Shown piece by piece: positions 36,201-45,426 of a stretch of DNA of 64,000 nt. The notes beneath the pieces were generated by a model, which saw only the letters and a program-made list of their open reading frames with translations, was not told the origin of the DNA and searched no databases. Both the position numbers and the translations under genes were made by a program. Every line of letters starts with the position of its first letter. Position 1 is the stretch's first letter. The DNA is from Maritimibacter fusiformis (GTDB taxonomy: Bacteria > Pseudomonadota > Alphaproteobacteria > Rhodobacterales > Rhodobacteraceae), in contig NZ_VSIY01000013.1 of the NCBI RefSeq assembly GCF_008086115.1, forward strand, positions 283,074 through 347,073, in the 5' to 3' direction.

Positions 36201-37685
36201 TTAACTGTGATCGGTGCGCAGACGGCGCTCGAGATACATGGAATAGCGGGACATCAGGAATGTGAAGATGAAGAACAGAAGCGCGATGAAGCCGTAAAGC
36301 TCCCAGACGATGCCGTTCCAGGCCAGGTCCGCGCGGATCGTGCTGGACAACCCGATCGGGTCCAGCAGCCCGATGATCGACACCAGCGTGGTGTCCTTGA
36401 ACAGGCCGATGAAGGTCGAGACGATGCCCGGGATCGAGATTTTCAGCGCTTGCGGCATGATGACCAGCCGCTGTGCCTTCCAGTAGTCCAGCCCCAGCGC
36501 GTCGGCGGCCTCATACTGCCCGGTCGGCAGAGCCGCCAGCCCGCCGCGCACCACTTCGGCCATGTAGGCCGAGGCGAACAGCGTGGCCATGATGATGACC
36601 CGCAGGATGATGTCGAAATCCGTGCCCGGCGGCATGAAGATGTTCAGCAGCATCGAGGCCACGAACAATAGCGTGATCAGCGGCACGCCGCGGATGAACT
36701 CGATGAACCCGACCGAGAGCCACTTGACGATCAAGAGGTCGGATTTGCGACCCAGCGCCAGCACGATACCCAGGGGCAGCGAGGCGGCAATCGCAACCAC
36801 CCCGATGGTCAGCGACAAAAGCATCCCGCCGAACAGCCGGCTTTCGACCGGGATCAGCCCGATCGGGGCCAAGCCGTTCATCAGGCCAGTGAACGGACCG
36901 ATCAGCAGCAGCCACCAGACGCCGGCGGCAATGACCGCAAGGATCAGGGACGCGAGGTTTCCCGCGATCGGGGCCAGCAGGCGAAAGGCCAGCCAGCCGA
37001 CGAGGAACCCCAGCGCCGCCGCCACCGGCGACCAGATCGACCCGCCCCACAACAGCCAGGGCATCAGAAAGACGTAAATGGCGGTGAAATAGAGCGGGTT
37101 GGGCAGACGCTTCGCGCCTTCCTTGATCTGCTCGGCGCGGTCGTCCCGGTCGGTTTTCACCACCGTATAGGCAAGGTAGGCCAGAGACAGCCCGAGGACG
37201 ATCTTGACCACAACCATCAGCGCCGAGTTCTCGACCGCAAAGGACGCGCCGAACAGCACAAGCACCAGAAGCAGCCAGTTCATTCGGCGCGAGATCATGT
37301 TGAACAGGATCGGGATCATCGCGACGAACAGCAGGAAGAAGGTCAGCGTCGGGCGCCAGCGCAGTTCCTCCGGGTAGAACCCGTAGAGGATCTGCGACCA
37401 GCGTTCGTTGATCACGCCCCAGCAGGCGCCGCCGTGCTCGCGCCCGGTCGCGCCAAGGATCTCGCGGCATTCGTTCAGCGATTTCGCGCCCCAGGTCGGC
37501 GAGATCGACCAGGGCAGCAGCATCGACAGCAGGTAGTAGATGAAGGCCAGCGACAGGATCGTGAGGATCGAGTTCAGCACGCCGTTGAACAGGTTGTCGC
37601 GAATCCAGCCCAGAACCCCGGTGGTCGAGCGCGGCGGCTCGGTCTCGGGAAGCATTTCGGTGCGGACGAAGGACGTGTTTTCCAT
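36201..37685 (-). CDS. bztC: Amino-acid ABC transporter permease (BztC)
   Basis: 494 residues, longer than typical HisM-type permeases because of a large N-terminal membrane extension of several helices. The C-terminal third holds the transporter core with the EAA loop [20 protein letters not shown] and [20 protein letters not shown]. Gene order and size match bztC. Starts one base after the bztB stop. Confidence 0.94.
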   Translation of the reverse strand: MENTSFVRTEMLPETEPPRSTTGVLGWIRDNLFNGVLNSILTILSLAFIYYLLSMLLPWSISPTWGAKSLNECREILGATGREHGGACWGVINERWSQILYGFYPEELRWRPTLTFFLLFVAMIPILFNMISRRMNWLLLVLVLFGASFAVENSALMVVVKIVLGLSLAYLAYTVVKTDRDDRAEQIKEGAKRLPNPLYFTAIYVFLMPWLLWGGSIWSPVAAALGFLVGWLAFRLLAPIAGNLASLILAVIAAGVWWLLLIGPFTGLMNGLAPIGLIPVESRLFGGMLLSLTIGVVAIAASLPLGIVLALGRKSDLLIVKWLSVGFIEFIRGVPLITLLFVASMLLNIFMPPGTDFDIILRVIIMATLFASAYMAEVVRGGLAALPTGQYEAADALGLDYWKAQRLVIMPQALKISIPGIVSTFIGLFKDTTLVSIIGLLDPIGLSSTIRADLAWNGIVWELYGFIALLFFIFTFLMSRYSMYLERRLRTDHS

Positions 37686-37686
37686 C

Positions 37687-38955
37687 TCAGCGCTCCCTCA
37701 GCTTCACGCGGTTGTTGTAGGCGTTCATCACCGCCGAGATCGCCAGCGAGATGGTGAGATAGATCAGCATCCCGATCAGCACCGTCTCAAGCTCGCGCCC
37801 GGTCTGGTTGGCGGTGATGCCCATCAGCGTGCCGGTCAGGTCCATGTAGCCCACCGCGATCGCCAGCGACGAGTTCTTGGTGAGGTTCAGGTATTGCGAG
37901 ATCAGCGGCGGGATGATGACCCGAAGCGCCTGCGGCAGGATCACCAGGCTCATGATGCGCCGGTTGCGCAGGCCCAGCGCCGCGGCGGCCTCGGTCTGGC
38001 CCTTGGAAATCGCCAGGATGCCGCCGCGCACGATCTCGGCGATGAAGGCGGCGGTATAGAGCGACAGGGCCAGCCACAGCGCGATCAGCGAATTGCGCAT
38101 GTAGGTGCCGCCCTGGAAGTTGAAGCCCTTGAGCTCCGGGTGGCCCCAGTTCAGCCCGAGGATCATCAGCACCGCGATGGTCGGCAAAAAGACCACGCCC
38201 AGACGCCAATACCACGTCTTCGGGCGCAGCCCGGTGGCCTCCTGCACCCGGTCGGCGCGCTTCTTGAACAGCCCGGAAATCAGGATGCCCGCAAGCAGCG
38301 TCGAGGCGATCGCGATCAGATCGAGGCTGAGGTTGAAGCGCAGCATGGCATCACCGAACAGGTGAATGTCGCCAAGGCTGCGGGTGAACAGCGGCTCGGG
38401 AATATAGAAGCCCCGGTTGGTGAAGGCGACGGTGTCCCAGAGATACATCGTGGCGCTCGGGTCATCGCCGCGGAAATCCCGTGGCGCGGGCAGCGTCTCA
38501 ATCAGCACCGCCATGGTGAACACGATCCACAGCAGCACTGGGACGTTGCGGAACATCTCGACATAGATGGTCATCAGGCGCGATACGATCCAGTTGTTCG
38601 ACAGCCTGAGAACCCCGATCAGCACCCCCACGATGGTCGCCGCGAGACAGCCCAGCACGGCGACCAGCAGGGTGTTGAGAACCCCGACGAAGGCGGCGCG
38701 CAGATGGGTGTCCTGGTTGTTGTATTCCACCAGCATCTGGTTGATGTCGTAGCCGGCGGCTTCGCCCAGGAACCTGAAACTCGGCTCCTTGCCCAGATCG
38801 GCGAGGTTCTGTGCGGTGTTGTTGAACAGCCAGCCGATCAGGGTGAGAAAGCCGATCAGCGCGACGATCTGGATGGTCATCGACCGATAACGGCTGTCGT
38901 ACAAGAGCATGGACAGCCGGAACGACTCGCGGTGCGGGTCGGTCATTGTCGTCAT
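37687..38955 (-). CDS. bztB: Amino-acid ABC transporter permease (BztB)
   Basis: 422 residues. TM1 about 28-48, followed by a periplasmic loop (SFRFLGEAAGYDINQML) and further helices; the EAA-type loop is GGILAISKGQTEAAAALGLR and the following PQALRVIIPPLISQYLNLTK. Partner of BztC in the heterodimeric permease. ATG at 38955 has GGGGAA upstream. Separated from bztA by 119 bases that hold a strong hairpin. Confidence 0.95.
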   Translation of the reverse strand: MTTMTDPHRESFRLSMLLYDSRYRSMTIQIVALIGFLTLIGWLFNNTAQNLADLGKEPSFRFLGEAAGYDINQMLVEYNNQDTHLRAAFVGVLNTLLVAVLGCLAATIVGVLIGVLRLSNNWIVSRLMTIYVEMFRNVPVLLWIVFTMAVLIETLPAPRDFRGDDPSATMYLWDTVAFTNRGFYIPEPLFTRSLGDIHLFGDAMLRFNLSLDLIAIASTLLAGILISGLFKKRADRVQEATGLRPKTWYWRLGVVFLPTIAVLMILGLNWGHPELKGFNFQGGTYMRNSLIALWLALSLYTAAFIAEIVRGGILAISKGQTEAAAALGLRNRRIMSLVILPQALRVIIPPLISQYLNLTKNSSLAIAVGYMDLTGTLMGITANQTGRELETVLIGMLIYLTISLAISAVMNAYNNRVKLRER

Positions 38956-39036
38956 ATGTATTCCCCGTTGCCCCCGGTGTCCCGGCGCGTTGGCGCGCTC
39001 TTGACCGGATGTTTGTTCTTGGTTGCCTCAAGTTGG

Positions 39037-39064
39037 GAAGGGCGCGGATTTCTCCGCGCCCTTC
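39037..39064 (-). other. Strong intercistronic hairpin between bztA and bztB
   Basis: A perfect 12-bp inverted repeat, GAAGGGCGCGGA (39037-39048) and TCCGCGCCCTTC (39053-39064). In the transcribed (minus) strand the loop is GAAA, a GNRA tetraloop. No U-tract follows, so it is not an ordinary terminator; it is placed where RNase-blocking hairpins keep binding-protein mRNA more abundant than permease mRNA. Confidence 0.85.
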
Positions 39065-39074
39065 GCCGGTGTTC

Positions 39075-40091
39075 CTACCGGAACGGCATCGAGTAGAGGA
39101 TGCCGCCATCCTTCCACTGCGCGTTCAGACCACGGGCAAGGCCGATGGTGGTGTCCTCGCCGATGTTCTTGGCAAAGATCTCACCGTAGTTGCCGCCGGC
39201 CTTGATGGCGCGCACGGCCCAGTCGGCGTCAAGCCCGAGCATCTCGCCCAGGTTGCCTTCGGTGCCGAGGATCCGGTTGATTTCCGGGTTGTCGGTGCCG
39301 GCCAGCATCTCGTCGATATTGGTCGAGGTGATGCCATACTCTTCCGCCGCGATCAGCGCGTTGAGCGTCCAGCGCGCGATGTCGCCCCAGGCGTTGTCGC
39401 CGTGGCGAACCAGCGGGCCGAGCGGCTCTTTCGAGATGATCTCGGGCAGGATCACGTGCGCCGTCGGATCTTCGAAGGTCGCGCGGCTGGCGGCGAGGCC
39501 CGAGGCGTCGGTGGTGTAGGCGTCGCAGGCGCCGGCGATGTATTGCTGGCGCGCTTCGGTGTTGGTCTCGATCGGCACCGGCTCGTAGCTGATGTTGTTG
39601 GCGCGGAAGAAGTCCGCGAGGTTCAGCTCGGTGGTGGTGCCGGTCTGGATGCAGACGGTGGCGCCATCAAGTTCCTTGGCCGAGGTCACGCCCAGCTCTT
39701 TGGGGACCAGGAAGCCCTGACCGTCGTAATAGTTCACGCCGACGAATTCGAACTTGAGGTCGACGTCGCGCGACAGCGTCCAGGTGGTGTTGCGGGCCAA
39801 AAGGTCGATCTCGCCCGAGGCCAGCGCGGTAAAGCGCGTCTTGCCGGTGGTCGGCACGAATTCGACGGCTTCCGGGTCACCCAGAACCGCGGCCGCAACG
39901 GCACGGCAGACGGCCACATCGAAGCCCTCCCAATGGCCGCTCTCGTCAGCCGAGGAGAAGCCGGGCAGGCCGGTGGAGACGCCGCAGTTCAGCGTGCCAC
40001 GCGCCTTGACGTCGTCCAGTGTGGCTGCCGCCGCGGAGCCGGCGACCATGCCTGCCACTGTCAGCGCGCCAAGAAAAACGGATTTTTTCAT
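39075..40091 (-). CDS. bztA: Periplasmic amino-acid binding protein (BztA)
   Basis: 338 residues. Signal peptide of about 22 residues (MKKSVFLGALTVAGMVAGSA, cleavage after AAA). The mature part begins TLDDVKARGTLNCGVSTGLP and has GFDVAVCRAVAAAVLG, TGTTTELNLADFF and PVETNTEA-like VPIETNTEARQQYIAGACDA, typical of glutamate/glutamine/aspartate binding proteins. First gene of bztABCD. ATG at 40091 follows GAGGTAAAC, preferred over the start at 40124. Confidence 0.96.
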   Translation of the reverse strand: MKKSVFLGALTVAGMVAGSAAAATLDDVKARGTLNCGVSTGLPGFSSADESGHWEGFDVAVCRAVAAAVLGDPEAVEFVPTTGKTRFTALASGEIDLLARNTTWTLSRDVDLKFEFVGVNYYDGQGFLVPKELGVTSAKELDGATVCIQTGTTTELNLADFFRANNISYEPVPIETNTEARQQYIAGACDAYTTDASGLAASRATFEDPTAHVILPEIISKEPLGPLVRHGDNAWGDIARWTLNALIAAEEYGITSTNIDEMLAGTDNPEINRILGTEGNLGEMLGLDADWAVRAIKAGGNYGEIFAKNIGEDTTIGLARGLNAQWKDGGILYSMPFR

Positions 40092-40114
40092 GTTTACCTC
40101 TTCCTGATCTTTCA

Positions 40115-40158
40115 CCCCTTGCAAAGGGGCATCTCATTCCCGACCAGAAATGGTCGGG
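40115..40158 (-). other. Two hairpins in the bztA leader
   Basis: CCCCTT / AAGGGG (40115-40120 and 40124-40129, three-base loop) and CCCGACCA / TGGTCGGG (40139-40146 and 40151-40158, four-base loop). Both are perfect and lie 24-67 bases before the bztA start. They may stabilise or regulate the leader. Further upstream two TGGTCAA copies (40200-40207 and 40219-40226 region) repeat in tandem. No clear promoter was found. Confidence 0.6.
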
Positions 40159-40304
40159 TGCACGTCGAAGAAGGATGAACCCCCCTCCATCCGGCGAGTG
40201 TGGTCAAATTCGGTCCAGATGGTCAAGTGCAGGCTCGGGAATACGCGCGCCTGACCCAGGGGCAAGCACCGGGTTCTTTACCGCGCACGGCCCCTGTCAC
40301 CGGC

Positions 40305-41015
40305 TCAATCGTCCTGAAGCAGCCGAAACGCCCGCGCCGCATCGAGGAATGCCGCGCGTTTCAGAGCCGCGTGCGCCGCGGCTTCTTCGTCGACACCCCA
40401 CTGTTCTTCCTGCCATGTCTCGTCCACCCGAGAAACATTCCAGATCGACGCCGGCTCGTCATAGCCGCGGATGGTCGCAAACCCCAGCACCAGCGATCCC
40501 GACATCGACACGAGGTCGTGAAAGGCCGCCAGTTGGAACGCATCCAGCGCATGCGTCAATTCCCGCAGCCGGGACAGCGCCGCCCGGTCCTGTTCGCGCG
40601 GAATCAACCCGACGGTTGGCTCCAGCCGCGCGCCAAGCTCGACCTCGGCCCAGCCAAGGGGCGGGTCCCAGGCCTGGCACTGTCGCGCCGCCAGCGCCTC
40701 GGGATACTCGGCGCGATGGCACAAGAGGTCGGTCTCGGCATAGGCCGCCAGCATCTCGGCAACCTCGGTGAATTGCGGGGCGACCTTGTCGATGGCCGAG
40801 TTCGCCAACCGGGCCAGCGGCATCGTCGCCGGCCTGACCTCGTCCTCCTGCGCCTGCCATTCCGCCGCCACTGCCTCGGCCAGCGCACGGGTCGGCAGGA
40901 TCAACGGCGCCCTTGCCGGGGTGCGCACCGGCCGGCCATCCAGCAGGATGGTCAACCCGCCCTCGGCCTCGCCTACTTCGGTCGCCGTCCAGAACCGCTT
41001 GGGTGCCCGGTTCAT
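40305..41015 (-). CDS. ATP12 family chaperone for F1-ATPase assembly
   Basis: 236 residues. ATP12 signature features: KRFWTATEVGE at the N-terminus, LLDGRPVRTPARAPLILPTR, MPLARLANSAIDKVAPQ, AETDLLCHRAEYPEAL, WDPPLGWAEVELGARLEPTVG and the ending LVSMSGSLVLGFATIRGYDE. In mitochondria and alphaproteobacteria ATP12 binds the F1 alpha subunit before assembly. Downstream of rluC by 24 bases, likely one operon crcB-rluC-atp12. Confidence 0.95.
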   Translation of the reverse strand: MNRAPKRFWTATEVGEAEGGLTILLDGRPVRTPARAPLILPTRALAEAVAAEWQAQEDEVRPATMPLARLANSAIDKVAPQFTEVAEMLAAYAETDLLCHRAEYPEALAARQCQAWDPPLGWAEVELGARLEPTVGLIPREQDRAALSRLRELTHALDAFQLAAFHDLVSMSGSLVLGFATIRGYDEPASIWNVSRVDETWQEEQWGVDEEAAAHAALKRAAFLDAARAFRLLQDD

Positions 41016-41039
41016 CCTCTGTCCTCACTCATCGCGTGG

Positions 41040-42086
41040 TCATGCCTCGGGTTCGAACGGGTCGTCCGGCACATCGGACTCGCTCAGCCCCAGCGTCTTC
41101 CAGGTGCGCGCCATGTGATCAGGAAGGGGCGCGGTGATCGTCAGGCGCTTGCCGGTGATCGGATGCGTCAGGCTGACCGAGCGGGCGTGCAGGTGCAGCT
41201 TTTTCGAAATCTCGCCACCCAGCATCGCCCCCCAGCCGTCGCCCAGGTTGTCCTGCCCGGAGCCGCCATATTTGCCATCGCCGACAATCGGGTGGCCATG
41301 CTCGGCCATGTGGGCGCGCAGCTGGTGCGTGCGCCCGGTGACCGGCACCAGTGCCACCCAGGCCGCCCGGGTGGCCAGCGCCTGCAACACCGCGTAGTCG
41401 GTGACGGCCCGCTTGGCGCCCTCGGTCTTGTCCACCTCGGCGGGATGGATGCACAGCATCTTCTCGGCCTCGCCCCTGGCGCCGTGACCGGGCGCCTTGA
41501 CCAGCCCCCATTTCAACGTGCCCATGCGCGGATGCGGCACACCCGCCACCACCGCCCAGTAGATCTTGCGCGTGTCGCGCGACCGGAACGCATCCGTCAG
41601 CCGCGCCGCCACGGCCCGCGAGCGCGCCATGAGCAGCACGCCGGACGTGTCCTTGTCCAGCCGATGCACGAGGCGCGGCTTTTCCTCCAGCCCGAAGCGC
41701 AGCGCCTCGGCCAACCCGTCGACATGGCGCGTCTGCTTGCTGCCACCCTGGCTGGGCAGACCGGCGGGCTTGTTCAGCGCAATGATGTGATCGTCACGAT
41801 ACAGCACGCAGGACTGGATCAGCCTGGCATCGGCCTCCGAAACGCGCGGCGGTTGCGGCAACGGCTCCGGCGGGCCGGTGTCGGGCAAGGGCGGGATGCG
41901 CACGCTCTGGCCCTCGATCAGCCGCGTCGCGGGCTTGACCCGGCCCCCGTCGACCCGGATTTCGCCCTTGCGGCACATCTTCTCGATCCGGCCCTGCTGC
42001 ACATGCGGAAACTGCCGCCGGAACCAGCGGTCAAGCCGCTGATCGCCATCGCCTGCCGCCACGACAATATTCTGCACCTGGCTCAT
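41040..42086 (-). CDS. RluA-family pseudouridine synthase (RluC-like)
   Basis: 348 residues. N-terminal S4 RNA-binding domain (RLDRWFRRQFPHVQQGRIEK), then the synthase core with the catalytic Asp in PRLVHRLDKDTSGVLLMA, followed by RTHQLRAHMAEHGHPIVGD and HARSVSLTHPITGKRLTITA. RluC modifies three 23S rRNA positions, RluD others; domain layout favours RluC but the exact target is not certain. ATG overlaps the crcB stop by ATGA. Confidence 0.93.
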   Translation of the reverse strand: MSQVQNIVVAAGDGDQRLDRWFRRQFPHVQQGRIEKMCRKGEIRVDGGRVKPATRLIEGQSVRIPPLPDTGPPEPLPQPPRVSEADARLIQSCVLYRDDHIIALNKPAGLPSQGGSKQTRHVDGLAEALRFGLEEKPRLVHRLDKDTSGVLLMARSRAVAARLTDAFRSRDTRKIYWAVVAGVPHPRMGTLKWGLVKAPGHGARGEAEKMLCIHPAEVDKTEGAKRAVTDYAVLQALATRAAWVALVPVTGRTHQLRAHMAEHGHPIVGDGKYGGSGQDNLGDGWGAMLGGEISKKLHLHARSVSLTHPITGKRLTITAPLPDHMARTWKTLGLSESDVPDDPFEPEA

Positions 42087-42463
42087 AGCGGCACCACCGC
42101 GCGCGCGGCCACAAGGCCCAGCACGATCGCCCCCAGCGACAGCGCCACGGACAGCCCGGCATAAAGCCCCGCCTGCCCGAACGCACCGCGCTCGACCAGT
42201 GTCAGCGTGTCCAGCGAGAACGCCGAGAATGTGGTGAACCCGCCCAGCACGCCGGTCATCAGAAAGGGTGCGAACGCATTGCCGCCCTTACGCGCCAGAA
42301 CCACCACCAGAACCCCCATCAGGAACGATCCGACCACGTTCACCACCATCGTGCCCAGCGGAAAGCCGAACCCGACCGCACGCGCCACCGCGACATTGGT
42401 CAGATACCGCGCCGAGGCGCCGACTGCCCCGCCAAGGGCCACGGAGATGAGCGTCGTGAACAT
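42083..42463 (-). CDS. crcB: Fluoride channel CrcB/Fluc
   Basis: 126 residues, four transmembrane helices. GGAVGASARYLTNVA, PLGTMVVNVVGSFLMGVLV and the channel signature GVLGGFTTFSAFSLDTLTL are intact. Works as an inverted dimer exporting fluoride. No fluoride riboswitch was recognised upstream; the rarA gene ends 30 bases earlier on the same strand. Confidence 0.96.
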   Translation of the reverse strand: MFTTLISVALGGAVGASARYLTNVAVARAVGFGFPLGTMVVNVVGSFLMGVLVVVLARKGGNAFAPFLMTGVLGGFTTFSAFSLDTLTLVERGAFGQAGLYAGLSVALSLGAIVLGLVAARAVVPL

Positions 42464-42493
42464 GGCGCTTCCTTGTCCGAAGCGCGCCCGATG

Positions 42494-43804
42494 TCAACCT
42501 TGGCGCTTGTCGCGCAGCTTGGCGAACCAGTCGATGCGCTTTTTCAACTCACGCTCAAATCCGCGTTCGACCGGCAGGTAATAGACGCCACGCTTCATCC
42601 CGTCGGGAAAGTAGTTCTGCCCCGAAAACGCATCCGGCGCGTCATGGTCATAGGCATAGCCGGCCCCGTAGCCCTCGTCCTTCATCAAACGGGTCGGGGC
42701 GTTCAGGATATGCTTGGGCGGCGGCTCCGACCCGGTCTTCTTCGCCGCCGCCATTGCCTGCTTGAACGCGCCGTAGCCTGCGTTCGACTTCGGCGCCAGC
42801 GCCAGGTAGATCACCGCCTGCGCCAGCGCCAACTCGCCCTCGGGGCTGCCAAGACGCTCATAGGTCTGCCAGGCATTGAGACAAACCGTGTTGGCCTCGG
42901 GGTCGGCCAGCCCGATATCCTCGACCGCCATCCGCGTCAGCCGCCGGGCCAGGAAACGCGGGTCTTCACCGCCGGTCAGCATCCGCGCCAGCCAGTAGAG
43001 TGCTGCGTCCGGGTCCGATCCGCGGATCGACTTGTGCAGCGCCGAAATCAGGTTGTAGTGTTCGTCCCCCGACTTGTCATAGCGCGCGGCACGGCGCATC
43101 AGCCGGGTGGCAAGCTGGTCGCGGTCCAGCGGCGCCTCGACCTTCCAGGCCATCACCTGCTCGATCAGGTTCAGGATCGCGCGCCCGTCGCCGTCCGCCA
43201 TCTCGATCAGCGCCTCGCGCGCCCCGGGATCGAGCGGCAGCGCGCGCCCCAACTCGCCCTCGGCGCGCTGCGCGAGGCGTTCAAGGTCAGCCGGCCCCAG
43301 CCGCTTCAGAACCAGAACCTGCGCCCGCGACAACAGCGCCGCGTTCAGCTCGAACGACGGGTTCTCCGTGGTCGCCCCGACCAGCAGGATGGTCCCATCC
43401 TCCATATGCGGCAGAAACCCGTCCTGCTGGGCCTTGTTGAAACGGTGGATCTCGTCGACGAACAACAGCGTCCCCTGCCCGTTCGCCCGCCTGTGCCGCG
43501 CCGCCTCGAACACCTTGCGCAGCTCCGGCACGCCGGTGAAGATCGCGCTGATCTGCACGAAGGTCAGGTCGGTCTCATCGGCCAGCAACCGGGCGATGGT
43601 GGTCTTGCCCACCCCAGGCGGCCCCCAAAGGATCAACGACCCAAGGCTGCCCGACGCCTGCATCACGCCCAGCGGCCCCTCGGGGCCAAGCACCTCATCC
43701 TGCCCGATCACCTGAGACAGCGCGCGCGGGCGCAGCCGGTCGGCCAGCGGGCGCGGCGCACTGGTCGGCAAGGGGTCGGCGGCGGTGTCGAAAAGATCGG
43801 CCAT
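42494..43804 (-). CDS. rarA: Replication-associated recombination protein RarA (MgsA)
   Basis: 436-residue clamp-loader-like AAA+ ATPase acting at stalled replication forks. Walker A LWGPPGVGKTTIARLLA, Walker B LLFVDEIHRFNKAQQDGFLP, sensor 1 LVGATTENPSFELN and the C-terminal tetramerisation region with RGSDPDAALYWLARML. Full length. ATG at 43804; downstream crcB on the same strand. Confidence 0.96.
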   Translation of the reverse strand: MADLFDTAADPLPTSAPRPLADRLRPRALSQVIGQDEVLGPEGPLGVMQASGSLGSLILWGPPGVGKTTIARLLADETDLTFVQISAIFTGVPELRKVFEAARHRRANGQGTLLFVDEIHRFNKAQQDGFLPHMEDGTILLVGATTENPSFELNAALLSRAQVLVLKRLGPADLERLAQRAEGELGRALPLDPGAREALIEMADGDGRAILNLIEQVMAWKVEAPLDRDQLATRLMRRAARYDKSGDEHYNLISALHKSIRGSDPDAALYWLARMLTGGEDPRFLARRLTRMAVEDIGLADPEANTVCLNAWQTYERLGSPEGELALAQAVIYLALAPKSNAGYGAFKQAMAAAKKTGSEPPPKHILNAPTRLMKDEGYGAGYAYDHDAPDAFSGQNYFPDGMKRGVYYLPVERGFERELKKRIDWFAKLRDKRQG

Positions 43805-43888
43805 GGCTGCAGATTACCCGTGCAGCCCCCCCGCCACCAGCATGATCCCATCGCTTCTTTGCTCTGAAAATACCTCGGGCGACACCAA

Positions 43889-44500
43889 CTAGAGCAGATT
43901 GTATTCCTGCGCCCGCTGGATCGCCTCGGCGGTGGTGCGCACGAAAAGCCGCTCTCGCGCCGCGCGCAGCCGTGCTTTCAGCGCGCTTTCCGAAATCCCC
44001 AAGAGCGCCGCCGCCTCGGTATGACGGCGGCCCGTCGCCACCAGCCTCAACGCCATGCGCTGCGCCGGGGTCAGCTTTTCCGGCGGCGTCGATTCGGCGT
44101 GCAGCTTCTTGACGATGCGCTCCAGCTCGGCGATCTCGTCGTCGGTGAACTCGCGGTCGTCGCGGGCAAAGCCGCCGATGGTGCGCGACGAGGTCGGGCC
44201 GCAGGACACCGCGACGCCATAGAGCAGCCCGAACTCGCGCGCTTGCGTCCAGATGTCATGCGGGTCGGGCAGGTTGACCTCGGACCAGCGGATCGCGCCC
44301 TCATGGCCGAAGCCCCAGAACACCATCGGATCAGCCAGCATATAGCCGCGCTCGGTATAGATTTCGGTCCAGCGCGGATCGTAGGTCTGGAGCATCATGT
44401 GCGCCGAGGCGAACCGGATATGCAGCGCCAGCGCATAGCCCTTGGGCGACAGATCAGACAGTTGCGCCAGCCCCCGATCCAGTCTTGCCGTGTCGGTCAT
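43889..44500 (-). CDS. LuxR-type regulator with autoinducer-binding domain, no adjacent luxI
   Basis: 203 residues. The N-terminal autoinducer domain retains key positions: WTEIYTERGYMLADPMVFWG (W, Y, Y, D-P) and AIRWSEV, with CGPTSSRTIGGF later. The C-terminal HTH reads LTPAQRMALRLVATGRRHTE, AAALLGISESALKARLRAAR, the LuxR/GerE fold. No acyl-homoserine lactone synthase is in the window, so it is a LuxR solo or its partner is distant. Transcribed toward rarA. Confidence 0.9.
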   Translation of the reverse strand: MTDTARLDRGLAQLSDLSPKGYALALHIRFASAHMMLQTYDPRWTEIYTERGYMLADPMVFWGFGHEGAIRWSEVNLPDPHDIWTQAREFGLLYGVAVSCGPTSSRTIGGFARDDREFTDDEIAELERIVKKLHAESTPPEKLTPAQRMALRLVATGRRHTEAAALLGISESALKARLRAARERLFVRTTAEAIQRAQEYNLL

Positions 44501-44557
44501 TGCGTTCCTTCGCTGTCAGGCGTGGCAGAGGCCCCGAGGTGATCGGGCCATTACGAA

Positions 44558-44607
44558 TTGTCTTGACAACTTTAGATTGCAGCATTGCGATGTGGCAAGC
44601 CGCAATG
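44558..44607 (+). promoter_or_regulatory. Dyad-rich promoter region between luxR and a small gene
   Basis: TTGTC-TT-GACAA (44558-44569) is an inverted repeat that contains a consensus -35 TTGACA (44563-44568); a weak -10 TGCGAT follows at 44586-44591 after 17 bp. A second dyad, CATTGCG (44583-44589) and CGCAATG (44601-44607), spans the -10 and start region. The second dyad could be an operator for the neighbouring LuxR regulator. Confidence 0.45.
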
Positions 44608-44622
44608 ACGTGACCCGAGGCA

Positions 44623-44805
44623 ATGGACCGCACCGACCCCGATCTACTCGACTGGATGAACGCCCTGCCCGATGAAACCCGGGCGCGCCTGTTTCGCGCG
44701 CTCGGGCTGAGTGGGGGCGACAGGGCGAAACCCGACCGGAACGCGGAACACCTGGCACTGGCGCGCGCTCTGGCCGAGGCGGCGCGACTGAACAGGCTGA
44801 ACTGA
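44623..44805 (+). CDS. Small hypothetical protein
   Basis: 60 residues, MDRTDPDLLDWMNALPDETR at the start, then an alanine- and leucine-rich helix (HLALARALAEAARLNRLN). Soluble, probably two amphipathic helices. GAGGC lies just before the ATG and a promoter-like region lies 30-60 bases upstream. No family recognised. Convergent with the end of the alpha operon. Confidence 0.5.
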   Translation: MDRTDPDLLDWMNALPDETRARLFRALGLSGGDRAKPDRNAEHLALARALAEAARLNRLN

Positions 44806-44820
44806 CCCATCCAAAGCGCG

Positions 44821-44848
44821 AAAACCCCGCGCGGATGCACGGGGTTTC
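44821..44848. terminator. Bidirectional terminator after rplQ
   Basis: AAACCCCG (44822-44829) pairs with CGGGGTTT (44840-44847). Read on the minus strand it ends the ribosomal alpha block 45 bases after rplQ with a TTTT run; on the plus strand it can end the small gene at 44623. Confidence 0.85.
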
Positions 44849-44892
44849 CTGAGATTGTCCGGCGCGGCGCGCTTGGCGCCATGCCCCGGCGA

Positions 44893-45318
44893 TCAGCCTT
44901 CGAACGCGGCTTCTTCTTCGGCTTCGACGCGGGCCTTGTCGGCAGCGCCCTTGGCGCTTTCGTCCCGGTCGACGAATTCGATGATCGCCATCGGCGCCAT
45001 GTCGCCATAGCGGAAACCCGCCTTGAGAACCCGGACATAGCCGCCCTGGCGGTCCTTGTAGCGCGGTCCGAGAACCTCGAACAGCTTGGCCACATAGGCA
45101 TCCTGCTTGAGTTGCGAGGCCGCTTGCCGGCGGGCGTGCAGATCGCCGCGCTTGCCCAGCGTGACGAGCTTTTCGACGATCCGGCGCAATTCCTTGGCCT
45201 TGGGCAGCGTGGTCTTGATCTGCTCATGTTCGATGAGCGAGCCGGCCATGTTCGCCCACAGCGCCTTGCGGTGCTCGTGGGTGCGGTTGAGGCGGCGGTA
45301 GCCTTTTGCGTGACGCAT
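44893..45318 (-). CDS. rplQ: 50S ribosomal protein L17
   Basis: 141 residues; the L17 core [40 protein letters not shown] and [14 protein letters not shown] [17 protein letters not shown] is followed by an acidic C-terminal extension ([14 protein letters not shown]) common in alphaproteobacteria. Last gene of the alpha block; the terminator at 44821 follows. Confidence 0.98.
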   Translation of the reverse strand: MRHAKGYRRLNRTHEHRKALWANMAGSLIEHEQIKTTLPKAKELRRIVEKLVTLGKRGDLHARRQAASQLKQDAYVAKLFEVLGPRYKDRQGGYVRVLKAGFRYGDMAPMAIIEFVDRDESAKGAADKARVEAEEEAAFEG

Positions 45319-45426
45319 GTGTCTTACTCCTGGTGCCCTCTACGGGCGGTTTTGCTTTGTCCGGCAGCCGATGCGTGTCAGCCGCTCTCCTTGGGGCGTT
45401 GTGCCCGTGGCGGGTGTAACTCCCGC

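Noticed and set aside
39037..39064. bztA-bztB hairpin as a terminator
   Set aside because: The stem is followed by CCCAAC on the mRNA strand, with no U-tract, and the permease genes downstream clearly belong to the operon.
43854..43879. CTTTGCTCTGAAAATACCTCGG as a mobile repeat
   Set aside because: It resembles intergenic words common in Rhodobacterales but occurs only once in recognisable form here, so it cannot be called a repeat from this window.
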